DNA of 64,000 nt from Alkalilimnicola ehrlichii (lineage in GTDB: Bacteria > Pseudomonadota > Gammaproteobacteria > Nitrococcales > AK92): positions 83,622 through 147,621 of the forward strand of contig NZ_NFZV01000010.1 of the NCBI RefSeq assembly GCF_003399765.1, given 5' to 3'. A program made the position numbers and the translations under genes. Positions 56,047-64,000 of the stretch are shown piece by piece. The notes beneath the pieces were generated by a model, which was not told the DNA's origin, did not search any database, and saw only the letters and a program-made list of their open reading frames with translations. Numbering within the stretch: position 1 is the first letter of the stretch; each line of letters begins with the position of its first letter.

Positions 56047-58049
56047 ATGATTAAGCACCCGCACACCCGGTTAGTATCATTGGCCCGCAATGCACTCTCC
56101 CCGCTGAGCGGCTCCCCCCTCCCCCGCTTCGTGCTCAATGCGTTTTTAACGGGCACGTTAATCGTTGGCTTTTCCAGCACCGGTGCGACTGAAGCGGATT
56201 CTCTCGCACCCCTGGTCGTTACGGCTTCGCCGCGCGCCATGGATCATCGGGACGCTCCCGCATCCGTCACCGTAATTGCGGGAGAGGACATCCGGCGTCG
56301 CGGAGCGCAAAACCTGGCCGAAGCCGTTGACGGCGGCCCCGGGATTAGTCTCAGCTCGGTCGGCTTTACGCGGCGTGGCGTTAACATTCGCGGCATGCAG
56401 CCGGACCACTCGCTGATTCTCATAGACGGCATGCGGATCAGTGCCGCCGACGATGTCATTGCCCATGCCGATTTTAATCTCGGCTGGGTTCCCATCGACG
56501 CGATAGAAAGAATCGAGGTCGTCCGCGGCCCCATGTCCTCCTTATACGGCTCGGAAGCACTGGGTGGGGTGGTGAACGTGATCACACGTCCGGCCACGGA
56601 TATCTGGCGCCTGAGCGGAACCGTCGGTGGGGGGTGCGAGAAGACGGTCGGGGCGGCGAAACCCAACAATATGCCGCCAACCTTAGCGGCCCGCTCGTCA
56701 AAGACGTACTAGGCATCGGTATACAGGCTGAGCTCCAAAAGCGGGCCGCAACCCCGGATAAAAACAACAAAACCCTTAGCGAATTGGAGGGTCGCGAGGC
56801 GCTCGCCGGCAGCGTGAACTTAAGCTTTACGCCGAGCAGTACGCAGCGGTTCGATCTGCGCCTCTCGGAAAGCAAGGAAGAGCGCTGGCGCGATACTGCG
56901 GCAGGGCCTGCCGTTTATGAATCGCGCGACGATATTCGCCGCCAACACTACTCGCTCACACACCGTGGCGAATACGGCGCGCTGGAGAGCGGATTACGGC
57001 TTTATCAGTCGGAGCTAGAGAGAACCAACCGCCGTAGCGACCAAAGCGCTTCCGCTCCGCCGCAACGGCTCACCGACCGAGTCGTCGACGGCCACCTCAG
57101 CCACCCGCTTGGAGAGGATCACCTTCTAACCGTCGGTGGCGAGTATCGCCGCGAACGGCTGCGCGATAACGCCTTCTCGGACACCGGCCGGGAGCAAGCC
57201 GCTCACCGCGCCGTTTTCGTACAAGACGAATACTTTATCGGCGACACGATGCTCGTTACCGCCGGCGCCCGTGCCGATCGTCACGATGTTTATGGATGGA
57301 CGCTCAGCCCTCGGCTTTACTGGCTTCACCACTGGACTGACAGTCTGACCTTCAAAGCCGGTTACGGCGAAGGTTTCAAAGCGCCTACTTTGAAACAACT
57401 CTCGTCGCAGTTCAGTACGGTTGGCGGCGGCGGTCGTTTCACCGTCGTCGGCAACCCCGATTTAGATCCCGAAACCAGTGCTAGTTACGAAGTTGGCCTA
57501 GCCTACCACGACACCGCACGGGCGGAACTTACCCTGTTCCACACCCATGTCCGCGACCTCATCCAAACGCACTGCATCAACAACTGCGGCGCCGGCAATC
57601 CGTCCGAACTACGCAGTTATACCAACGTCGACCGCGCCCGGCTGCAGGGCCTTGAGGCAGCGTTCGACACACCGCTGCCGCTTGGTCTAGCGTTATCCCT
57701 TAACTACACCTACCTCGACGCTCGCGACCGAGGCAATAACGAGCGGCTTAGCCATCGGCCGCGTCACCGCGCCAACAGCCGCCTGCAATGGCAGGCCCGG
57801 CAAGGGATAACCGCATACCTAAGGGCCGAACACGTTGGCCCTCAGGTAACGGGCTCCGGCGCGAATCGGGAGCGGCTCCCGTCCTACAACCTTTTGCACA
57901 CGAACCTGAGTCTTCCGCTGAGAGAACCGATCACGTTGCACTTCGGCATAGATAACCTCACCGATTTAAGGCTTTCGGACCGCTCCGATGCATTCAGCGA
58001 CGAAGAGATCGGGCGCTTTTACCGGGCCTCCCTCACCGCCTCCTTTTAA
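56047..58049 (+). CDS. TonB-dependent outer-membrane receptor, BtuB/CirA-like (frameshifted)
   Basis: A receptor of about 667 residues. The signal sequence (residues about 28-50) is followed by a TonB-box-like APLVVTASPR, the plug domain (APASVTVIAGEDIRRRGAQN, RGVNIRGMQPDHSLILIDGM, IERIEVVRGPMSSLYGSEAL with GGVVNVITR) and barrel strands to the terminal Phe in YRASLTASF. The frame changes in the G run at about 56630-56635: GTVGGG continues as VREDGRGGETQQYAANLSGP when one G is added. Motifs resemble cobalamin and catecholate receptors, but the candidate Zur box upstream and the metal genes downstream favour a zinc-related ligand. The CobN-like gene starts five bases after the stop. Confidence 0.87.
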
Positions 58050-58054
58050 CGCCT

Positions 58055-61000
58055 ATGCAAACGAGATACCCCATGCCAGCTTTCCTTGTTATACGGTGCC
58101 TGCTGTGCGGAATCTTGCTCGCTGCGGTCGGCGGCACCGCAACTGCCAGCGATGCTCAGCGCCCGCTTGTCATTGCTTACACGACCGAGTTTGTCCTGAG
58201 CGGAAAACTTGACCTCCTAAGCCAGGTCGCCGACGAGGCCGATATCGATTTCCTCTACCGGCGAGTCGAACACCTTGACGCACAAACGCTCGCAGACGAC
58301 CAAGCCCGCGCACATTTCATCCTCGTCGATACGCCGCGGGGCATCGATGCCATGCATGCTCGAAACGCCCTAGCGCCGCTGCTTCAGGACGATGCCGCAC
58401 CGCCGCTTTTACAAAGCATAGGCCGCGAACATAGGGCACAGGGCTTGAGCCCGACCGATGCCGAGCGCCTCGGCGCTTACTATCGATACGGCGGCCGCAC
58501 GAATTTTCAACGCTTCTTCAATTACCTCAATGTCGGCTTGTTCGGCAGAGAAGGGACCGTGGAGCCTCCCCTACCCTTGCCTGCTGCCGGGGTTTATCAC
58601 CCCGCGCACCCAGAGCGGGTCGTTAGCGACATCGCCGACTATTTGAACTGGACTCGCCGCGGCAAGCACGACGAGCGCCCGGTTGTCGCCGGCCTGATTC
58701 ACGAGAACAGCATCGGCGACGAGCAGACGGCGGTGCTCGATAAAATCGTCGAACGGGCCGAAGCCCACGGTCTGATCCCCCTTCTGTTTTATTACCCGAG
58801 CGGCGACGAGACGCCGCTAATCGACTATCTGCACGATGGCGAGAAAAGTCGCATCGACGTCCTTTTCAACACGCGTCATCTTCATGACGCCGACGGGCTG
58901 CGGGCCCAGTTCGAGCGCTTAGATGTGCCGGTCATCCAGACATTAGGTTTTCGCGATGGCAGCCCCGCCGAATGGCAAACCGAAGCCAGCGGCATACCTT
59001 CGCGCATGGTGCCCGGCTTTTTGGTCACCCCCGAGTACATGGGTTTGATTGACCCGCAGGTCATCGGCGCCGTCGACAACGGGCACTCGATGCCGCTTAC
59101 CGAGCAAATCGATGCGCTGCTCGGTAAGGCCCGCAACTTAGCAAACCTGAGGCGGACTCCGCGAGCAGACCGGCAGGTAGCTCTGTTTTACTACAACTAT
59201 CCCAGCGGCGAGAGCAATCTCTCCGCCTCGCACCTTAATGTTCCGCGTAGTTTGGCGCATGTGAGCGCTGAACTCGCAGCAGCCGGTTACAATCTCCAAC
59301 CGCTGGCGGAAGCCGCGTTCATCGAACACGGCACGGCCATGCTCCGGCCGTACTACTATCCGGAGGAAGCACCGGCGCTATTAGACGATGGGCGCGCGGG
59401 CTTGTTGCCGCTTACCCATTATCGGGCTTGGCTAAACGAGCTACCCGAGCAGCGCCGGCAAGCGCTCTTGGAGCATTGGGGCGAGCCGGAAAGTCATGCA
59501 TTCGTTATCGAGCGCGACGGGGAGCACTATTTCATAATCCCGCGCCACCGTTCCGGCAAGCTTACCTGGTTGCCGCAGCCGCCTCGCCGGGGCGCCAATA
59601 TCCATAACGATGCGGCGCCGCCCGATCATATTTATCTAGCGACTTATCTGTATGTACGGGAAGTTTTAGGTGTCGATGCCATTATTCATTTCGGCACCCA
59701 CGGCAGCCAGGAGTGGCTGCCCGGCAAAGACCGAGGCTTAGCCGCCGACGACTGGCCCAATCTGCTGATCGCCGATATACCCGTTATCTATCCCTATATC
59801 GTCGACAACATCGGGGAGGCCCTGCAAACCAAGCGGCGCGGGCGTGCCACCACGATCAGCCACCAAACCCCGCCTTTTGCTCCCGCCGGTCTTTACGGCG
59901 ATTTGGTCGAGCTGCACGAGCTCATTCACCACTACGAAATGCTGGACCAGGGCCCCGTGCGCGAACGGACCCGCGAAGCCATCGTCGAAACGGTGCTAAA
60001 CGACACGTTGTACAAAGACTTGGGATGGCGTAATCGGGACATCCGCGACCACTTCGAACATTTCCTACACGACTTGCACGACTATTTGCATGAGCTTGCC
60101 CGCGCGGCTCAGCCCTTGGCACTGCACACGTTCGGCCGCTCGGCCGACGAACGCCATATACTCAGCACGGTAATGCAAATGCTGGGCGATGCGTACTATG
60201 CACAGATCGAAGGTGTCGATATCGACGAACTCTTCGTCGACAATTTCGACGCGGTGCAAAACTCGAAACCTTACCGTCTCCTGGCATCGCACCTACTGGA
60301 GCAGTCGCCAGCGCCAACGCACTTGAGCGACACAATGGAGGTAGCGGAGAGATATTTCCGCCACCTCCGCGATAACAGCGAAATCGAGGCCCTGTTGGCC
60401 GCACTCGACGGGCGCTATATTCCCACCTCCTATGGCGGCGATCCGATTCGCAATCCCGACAGCCTACCGACCGGCCGCAATCTTTACGGTTTCGACCCCG
60501 CAAAACTACCGACGCCGCAAGCCTATGCCGCCGGCGGCGAAGCATTACAAGGCTTGCTGTCCAGTCACCGCCAAAAGCACGGCGAATACCCGCAGAGTCT
60601 GGCCTTCTCGCTGTGGTCGTCGGAAGCCATGCGCCACTTCGGCGTACTGGAAGCGCAAGTGTTACATGCCCTTGGGCTTAAGCCGGTTTGGGATCGTGGC
60701 GGGCGGCTGGAACGCTTGCACATCATCCCCGCCGATGAGTTGGAACGCCCCAGAATCGACGTCGTCGTATCCCTCACCGGGACTTACCGCGATCAGTTCG
60801 ACCCCTTCTTGCACCTATTGGCGGAAGCCATCGCAGAACTCGCCAGGCTGGACGAAGCCGATAACGCTGTTTTTCAGCATGCACAACGCATCCGCCAGCA
60901 ACTCCTCGACAACGGCTTAACGTCTAGCGAGGCCGAACACCTTGCCGCGGCCCGACTGTTCGGCAATCCGCTCGGCCGCTATGGAACAGGCTTGCCCGAA

Positions 61001-61918
61001 CAGGTCATGGCGAGCGACCGGTGGCAAAACGATAGCGAACTCGCCGCCGCCTACCTGGAAAGAATGCAGTACGCCTATGCCACGGGAGACGGTAACTGGG
61101 GGCGCCGAATCGACGGCGTCAACCTTTATGCCGAGCAACTGAAACGCATCGACGGCGCGGTGCTCGCCCGCTCAAGCAACCTCCACGGTCTACTCTCCAC
61201 CGATCATCCCTTCGAGTTTCTCGGCGGGATAGCACTCGCCACTCGCACCCTAACGGGCGCAAGCCCGGAGCTGTACATCGCCGACTTACGCGACCCCAAC
61301 CGGCAACATTTGACGACGGCGGATCGATTCCTCGCCGCCGAACTGCGTAGCCGCTATCTCCACCCGGGATGGATAGGTGCGATGCAGGGCGAAGGGTATG
61401 CCGGCACGTTAAGTCTCTTGAATACGGTGAATAACGTATGGGGTTGGCAAGTGATGGAGCCGGGTACCGTACGCGCGGACCAGTGGCAAGCACTACACGA
61501 TACCTACGTTCAAGATGCACTAGATCTCGGCCTCTCCGAGTGGTTCGAGGCCCATAATCCGCACGCGCATGGGCAAATCATCGAGCGTTTACTAGAGGCG
61601 GTTCGCACCCACTACTGGGACGCCTCCGAAACCACCCAACGGGAGTTGGTAGAGCGCTACCTGGAGCTCGTAGAGCAACACCAGGTCGGCAGCCTTAACG
61701 CGGCGTTCCGCGATTACGTGGACGAGCTGGCGATCGGGTTCGGCCTTTCCGGTGCTCCCGCTACAGGGATCGAAGCCGTTACCGGCCCGGTTTTGGAACC
61801 CGTCGTCGAGCATGCCTATCCGCCGACGGCTCACAGCGCTTGGCTCTACGCCTTACTCCTGCTGCTTATCGTTGCCGCCGGAGCCTTTTATCAACGCTAC
61901 CGACAAAATCGCCTCTAG
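58055..61918 (+). CDS. CobN-like chelatase with signal peptide and C-terminal membrane anchor
   Basis: A 1,287-residue protein homologous to CobN/BchH, the large subunit of cobalt and magnesium chelatases. Family blocks are YYNYPSGESNLSASHLNVPRS, DAIIHFGTHGSQEWLPGKDR, PYIVDNIGEALQTKRRGRAT and NTVNNVWGWQVMEPGTVR. Unlike cytoplasmic CobN it begins with a signal peptide (PAFLVIRCLLCGILLAAVGG...ATAS) and ends with one membrane helix (AWLYALLLLLIVAAGAFYQR) and a basic tail, so it should sit in the periplasm anchored to the inner membrane. No cobS, cobT or cobalamin genes are near. Placed between a TonB receptor and ExbB/DUF2149/ABC genes, it probably handles metal or a metal-carrying ligand during uptake. 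ATG 58073 is an alternative start. Confidence 0.88.
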   Translation: MQTRYPMPAFLVIRCLLCGILLAAVGGTATASDAQRPLVIAYTTEFVLSGKLDLLSQVADEADIDFLYRRVEHLDAQTLADDQARAHFILVDTPRGIDAMHARNALAPLLQDDAAPPLLQSIGREHRAQGLSPTDAERLGAYYRYGGRTNFQRFFNYLNVGLFGREGTVEPPLPLPAAGVYHPAHPERVVSDIADYLNWTRRGKHDERPVVAGLIHENSIGDEQTAVLDKIVERAEAHGLIPLLFYYPSGDETPLIDYLHDGEKSRIDVLFNTRHLHDADGLRAQFERLDVPVIQTLGFRDGSPAEWQTEASGIPSRMVPGFLVTPEYMGLIDPQVIGAVDNGHSMPLTEQIDALLGKARNLANLRRTPRADRQVALFYYNYPSGESNLSASHLNVPRSLAHVSAELAAAGYNLQPLAEAAFIEHGTAMLRPYYYPEEAPALLDDGRAGLLPLTHYRAWLNELPEQRRQALLEHWGEPESHAFVIERDGEHYFIIPRHRSGKLTWLPQPPRRGANIHNDAAPPDHIYLATYLYVREVLGVDAIIHFGTHGSQEWLPGKDRGLAADDWPNLLIADIPVIYPYIVDNIGEALQTKRRGRATTISHQTPPFAPAGLYGDLVELHELIHHYEMLDQGPVRERTREAIVETVLNDTLYKDLGWRNRDIRDHFEHFLHDLHDYLHELARAAQPLALHTFGRSADERHILSTVMQMLGDAYYAQIEGVDIDELFVDNFDAVQNSKPYRLLASHLLEQSPAPTHLSDTMEVAERYFRHLRDNSEIEALLAALDGRYIPTSYGGDPIRNPDSLPTGRNLYGFDPAKLPTPQAYAAGGEALQGLLSSHRQKHGEYPQSLAFSLWSSEAMRHFGVLEAQVLHALGLKPVWDRGGRLERLHIIPADELERPRIDVVVSLTGTYRDQFDPFLHLLAEAIAELARLDEADNAVFQHAQRIRQQLLDNGLTSSEAEHLAAARLFGNPLGRYGTGLPEQVMASDRWQNDSELAAAYLERMQYAYATGDGNWGRRIDGVNLYAEQLKRIDGAVLARSSNLHGLLSTDHPFEFLGGIALATRTLTGASPELYIADLRDPNRQHLTTADRFLAAELRSRYLHPGWIGAMQGEGYAGTLSLLNTVNNVWGWQVMEPGTVRADQWQALHDTYVQDALDLGLSEWFEAHNPHAHGQIIERLLEAVRTHYWDASETTQRELVERYLELVEQHQVGSLNAAFRDYVDELAIGFGLSGAPATGIEAVTGPVLEPVVEHAYPPTAHSAWLYALLLLLIVAAGAFYQRYRQNRL

Positions 61919-61926
61919 GAGCACTT

Positions 61927-62406
61927 ATGAACTGGCTGGAACTAACCATGTTCGAGATCTCCCGGTTGTTCTTAACACCGGTGCTAATTTTGATCATGAT
62001 TGCCTTTATATACGCCTTCTTTGCCTTGGGCGGTTTTTTGCTGGAAAGTTTTGCGCGGGCGCGGGGCAAGCATCGCTCGGAACTGGCCGCGTACTATCGG
62101 CGACACGGCGGCAGCAGCGACGATCTGGAACTCTGGATCCTGCGCCGACTCGAAGCCCTGCGGATTACCACCCGCAGCGCGCCGATGCTCGGCTTGGTTG
62201 CCACGATGATTCCGATGGGGCCGGCCTTGCTCGCGCTGTCGACGAACCAAACGGACGGCGTTGGCGAAAATCTAGTGATTGCTTTTGCTGCCGTCATCCT
62301 GGCCCTGCTCAGCGCTTCCATCGCGTTCGCCGTGCTCATCGTACGCCGCCGTTGGCTGCTTACCGAGCTGCGTCAAATCGAACGTAAGCGGGAGGAGGCC
62401 TTATGA
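61927..62406 (+). CDS. MotA/TolQ/ExbB-type proton channel family protein
   Basis: A 159-residue inner-membrane protein. The first helix is LFLTPVLILIMIAFIYAFF, then a polar cytoplasmic loop (ARARGKHRSELAAYYRRHGG), and two later helices with the family block RSAPMLGLVATMIPMGPALL and NLVIAFAAVILALLSASIAFAV, matching the TolQ/ExbB consensus (LGLLGTVxG). Family members use proton flow to energise outer-membrane transport. With the DUF2149 protein it may form a dedicated ExbB/ExbD-like motor for the receptor in this operon. Start ATG 61927 follows AGGAG; the stop overlaps the next start (ATGA). Confidence 0.88.
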   Translation: MNWLELTMFEISRLFLTPVLILIMIAFIYAFFALGGFLLESFARARGKHRSELAAYYRRHGGSSDDLELWILRRLEALRITTRSAPMLGLVATMIPMGPALLALSTNQTDGVGENLVIAFAAVILALLSASIAFAVLIVRRRWLLTELRQIERKREEAL

Positions 62407-62708
62407 GCCGTTTTCTCGATCAAGAGGAGGACGATCCTATTCTCTCTGTTGTTAACCTGATCGACGTGTTTTTGGTAGTAATCGGTATACTGCTGATCGT
62501 CATCGTCCAAAACCCACTCAACCCCTTTACCGACGACGATGTCATGGTTATACGCAACCCCGGTAGCGACACCATGGAAATTATCGTCAAGCAAGGGGAA
62601 GTGCTGGAGCGCTACGAATCCAGCGGCGAGATTGGCACGGGCGAAGGTGTGAAAGCTGGCGTAGCCTACCGATTACCCGATGGGCGCATGATTTACGTAC
62701 CGGATTAA
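62403..62708 (+). CDS. DUF2149 family protein (ExbD-like partner)
   Basis: A 101-residue DUF2149 protein. The N-terminus is acidic and cytoplasmic (DQEEDDPILSVVNLIDVFLV), running into one membrane helix (VVIGILLIVIVQ) with an Asp in the position typical for ExbD/TolR (NLIDVFLV), followed by a small periplasmic domain ending in VAYRLPDGRMIYVPD. DUF2149 genes are regularly next to ExbB-like and CobN-like genes; an ExbD-like role is inferred from layout. It overlaps the ExbB-like gene by four bases. Confidence 0.88.
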   Translation: MSRFLDQEEDDPILSVVNLIDVFLVVIGILLIVIVQNPLNPFTDDDVMVIRNPGSDTMEIIVKQGEVLERYESSGEIGTGEGVKAGVAYRLPDGRMIYVPD

Positions 62709-62711
62709 ACA

Positions 62712-63353
62712 ATGTTCGAAGTAAAATCAATACGATATCGTTACCCTGACGGCACAACGCTGGAACTTCCCGATTGGGCCGCCAAACAAGGCGAACACCG
62801 GCTGCTGCTAGGCCCTTCCGGCTCGGGCAAAACGACGCTACTGCACTTACTGGCCGGGGTACTACATCCCGACCAAGGTAGCGTCACGGTGGCCGACACC
62901 GATTTGGCAAAACTGCGCGGTGCGGCGATGGATCGCTTCCGCGGCCGTCATATCGGCTTAGTATTTCAGCAGATACACCTCGTTCACGCGCTGACAGTGC
63001 TCGACAACCTATTGCTCGCCCAATACTTAGCGGGCCTTCCGCAAGATCCGGAGCGGGCGAAAAGTCTGCTGGACGAGCTCGGACTTGGCGAACACATGAA
63101 GCGTTACCCGGAACAGCTCAGCCAAGGCCAAGCCCAACGAGTCGGACTGGCGCGGGCTGTCGTCAACAAACCTCGCTTAATACTGGCCGACGAACCGACA
63201 GCGAGCCTGGACGACCGTCATTGCCAAACCGTACTCGAACTCTTGCAGCAACAAGCCGCGGCCTGCGGCGCGACGCTAGTCGTCGCCACACACGACGGGC
63301 GAATCAAAGCGTCCTTCGAGCACCGTTTGGATCTTGATGTAGAGACTGCGTGA
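62712..63353 (+). CDS. ABC transporter ATP-binding protein, LolD/MacB type
   Basis: A 213-residue ATPase. Walker A is LLGPSGSGKTTLL, the Q-loop is GLVFQQIHLV, the signature is LSQGQAQRVGLAR, Walker B is RLILADEPTASLD and the H-loop is VATHD. The type pairs with FtsX-like permeases that move or release substrates at the periplasmic side and do not import through a binding-protein-fed channel. The next gene, overlapping by one base, is such a permease. It resembles ATPases of zinc-responsive Zrg-like systems of Vibrio and Pseudomonas as I recall them. Confidence 0.9.
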   Translation: MFEVKSIRYRYPDGTTLELPDWAAKQGEHRLLLGPSGSGKTTLLHLLAGVLHPDQGSVTVADTDLAKLRGAAMDRFRGRHIGLVFQQIHLVHALTVLDNLLLAQYLAGLPQDPERAKSLLDELGLGEHMKRYPEQLSQGQAQRVGLARAVVNKPRLILADEPTASLDDRHCQTVLELLQQQAAACGATLVVATHDGRIKASFEHRLDLDVETA

Positions 63354-64000
63354 TGAACTTACTCAAACTCACCACTGCATATCTTCGGGCTAATCGTCTT
63401 AGCGTCCTTCTCAATCTCCTGCTGTTCGCTCTCGGCATGGCGACCATCGTCACGCTTCTCTTGGTCAACCACCAGGTGCAGGACCGCTTAACGCGCGATG
63501 CAGCGGGAGTGGACTTGGTCGTGGGCGCCAAAGGCAGCCCGCTGCAAATCATCCTGGCCAATGTCTTTCATATCGACGTACCAACCGGCAACATTCCGCT
63601 GGCCGATGCCGAATGGGTAAGGAACCACCCGATGGTGGGTAACACGATACCGCTGGCGTTGGGCGACAATTTCCAGGGCTATAGAATCGTCGGCACGGAA
63701 CACGGTTACGTGGACCTATACAATACGAGCGTACGCGAAGGCGGCCTTTGGGAAACCGACTTCCAGGCGGTAATCGGCGCCGAGGTAGCCGCCCAATCGG
63801 GCCTAACGCTAGGCGATACGTTTGTTGGCGTCCATGGGCTTGGGGCCAGCGATCACGTACACGGGGATCATCCATACCAAGTGGCCGGCATTCTAGCCCC
63901 GAGCGGGACGGTGCTTGATCGCCTGATCCTTACCTCCGTTAACAGCGTATGGGCTGTGCACGGTCATGGGCACGACCACGACCATGACCATGGGCACGAC
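63353..64000 (+). CDS. FtsX/MacB-type ABC permease with His-rich stretch (partial)
   Basis: The gene runs off the window after 216 codons. It begins with a membrane helix (LSVLLNLLLFALGMATIVTLLLV) followed by a MacB-like periplasmic domain (GVDLVVGAKGSPLQIILANVF, NTIPLALGDNFQGYRIVGTE, AVIGAEVAAQSGLTLGDTF). Two His-rich segments are seen: GASDHVHGDHPY, and at the very end HGHGHDHDHDHGHD (63958-64000), which strongly suggests zinc or other metal binding in the periplasm. The ATG overlaps the ATPase stop (TGATG). A metal-binding periplasmic partner, e.g. of DUF2796 type, may follow outside the window. Confidence 0.88.
   Translation, partial: MNLLKLTTAYLRANRLSVLLNLLLFALGMATIVTLLLVNHQVQDRLTRDAAGVDLVVGAKGSPLQIILANVFHIDVPTGNIPLADAEWVRNHPMVGNTIPLALGDNFQGYRIVGTEHGYVDLYNTSVREGGLWETDFQAVIGAEVAAQSGLTLGDTFVGVHGLGASDHVHGDHPYQVAGILAPSGTVLDRLILTSVNSVWAVHGHGHDHDHDHGHD

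Noticed and set aside
56047..61918. Cobalamin synthesis or uptake (btuB-cobN) locus
   Set aside because: No cobST or other cob genes are present, I see no cobalamin-riboswitch-like sequence before the receptor, and the CobN-like protein has export and anchor signals; a Zur-like operator is present instead.
1..64000. CRISPR arrays, tRNA or rRNA genes, insertion sequences, prophage
   Set aside because: Reading the intergenic stretches I found no regular spaced repeats, cloverleaf-like sequence, transposase, integrase or phage genes; no covariance search could be run.

Overview
This window is a gene-dense stretch of about 57-60% GC (estimated by eye), most likely from a gammaproteobacterium. 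The evidence is gene content: Hsp15 (HslR), a DUF3581 protein, Bax-type glucosaminidase, MenI/YdiI-like thioesterase, Tag glycosylase, a four-ATPase fused UvrA, an SOS-controlled DnaE2 and an acetate-type DUF4212/VC_2705 symporter with an SSS-domain histidine kinase. Trehalose synthesis genes and a very acidic exported protein fit a salt-adapted (halophilic or haloalkaliphilic) lifestyle, but this is inference. No rRNA, tRNA, CRISPR array, insertion sequence or prophage was seen.

Layout. 1-3.1 kb: the end of a FAD/Fe-S oxidoreductase, a homologue of the Anabaena sensory rhodopsin transducer, an SDR enzyme and a small membrane protein. 3.2-7.6 kb: trehalose block (GH15 hydrolase divergent from otsA-otsB). 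7.7-11.8 kb: TraB-family membrane protein, orphan ParA-like ATPase, crotonase and alpha/beta hydrolase. 12.1-21.4 kb: symporter pair, a DUF294/CBS protein on the opposite strand, and a response regulator, pseudo-kinase/exonuclease fusion and SSS-type histidine kinase, which look like one transport-and-sensing module. 21.9-35.3 kb: housekeeping and repair genes mostly on the minus strand, including an AlkD-like/methyltransferase/thioesterase operon, a five-gene HIT-to-WYL/GST operon, Bax, DUF3581 and a glutaredoxin/GNAT/transglutaminase operon. 35.4-44 kb: giant UvrA and DnaE2 with a textbook LexA box. 44-47.5 kb: small exported BON-domain and collagen-like proteins, Hsp15, a CBS protein and an RraA-like protein. 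48-54 kb: phosphoribulokinase-family protein, degenerate GGDEF protein, RuBisCO-like protein plus cupin (the pair expected for the methylthioadenosine-isoprenoid shunt) and NAD synthetase. 54.5-64 kb: acidic peptidoglycan-binding protein, PCuAC-type metallochaperone, and a six-gene metal-uptake locus running off the window end.

The most interesting region is 55.9-64 kb. A near-consensus Zur operator precedes a TonB-dependent receptor, a CobN-like chelatase that carries a signal peptide and a C-terminal membrane anchor, an ExbB/TolQ-like protein, a DUF2149 protein, a LolD-like ATPase and an FtsX-like permease with a His/Asp-rich stretch. I read it as a zinc-starvation system that moves metal, or a metal-bearing ligand, across the outer membrane, strips it in the periplasm and imports it, not as cobalamin synthesis.

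A second window-wide feature is the number of broken frames: at least thirteen single-base frame changes in eleven otherwise intact conserved genes. Twelve behave as the loss of one base, most inside short homopolymer runs. That pattern points to consensus sequencing error, and the affected genes are annotated here as whole genes.
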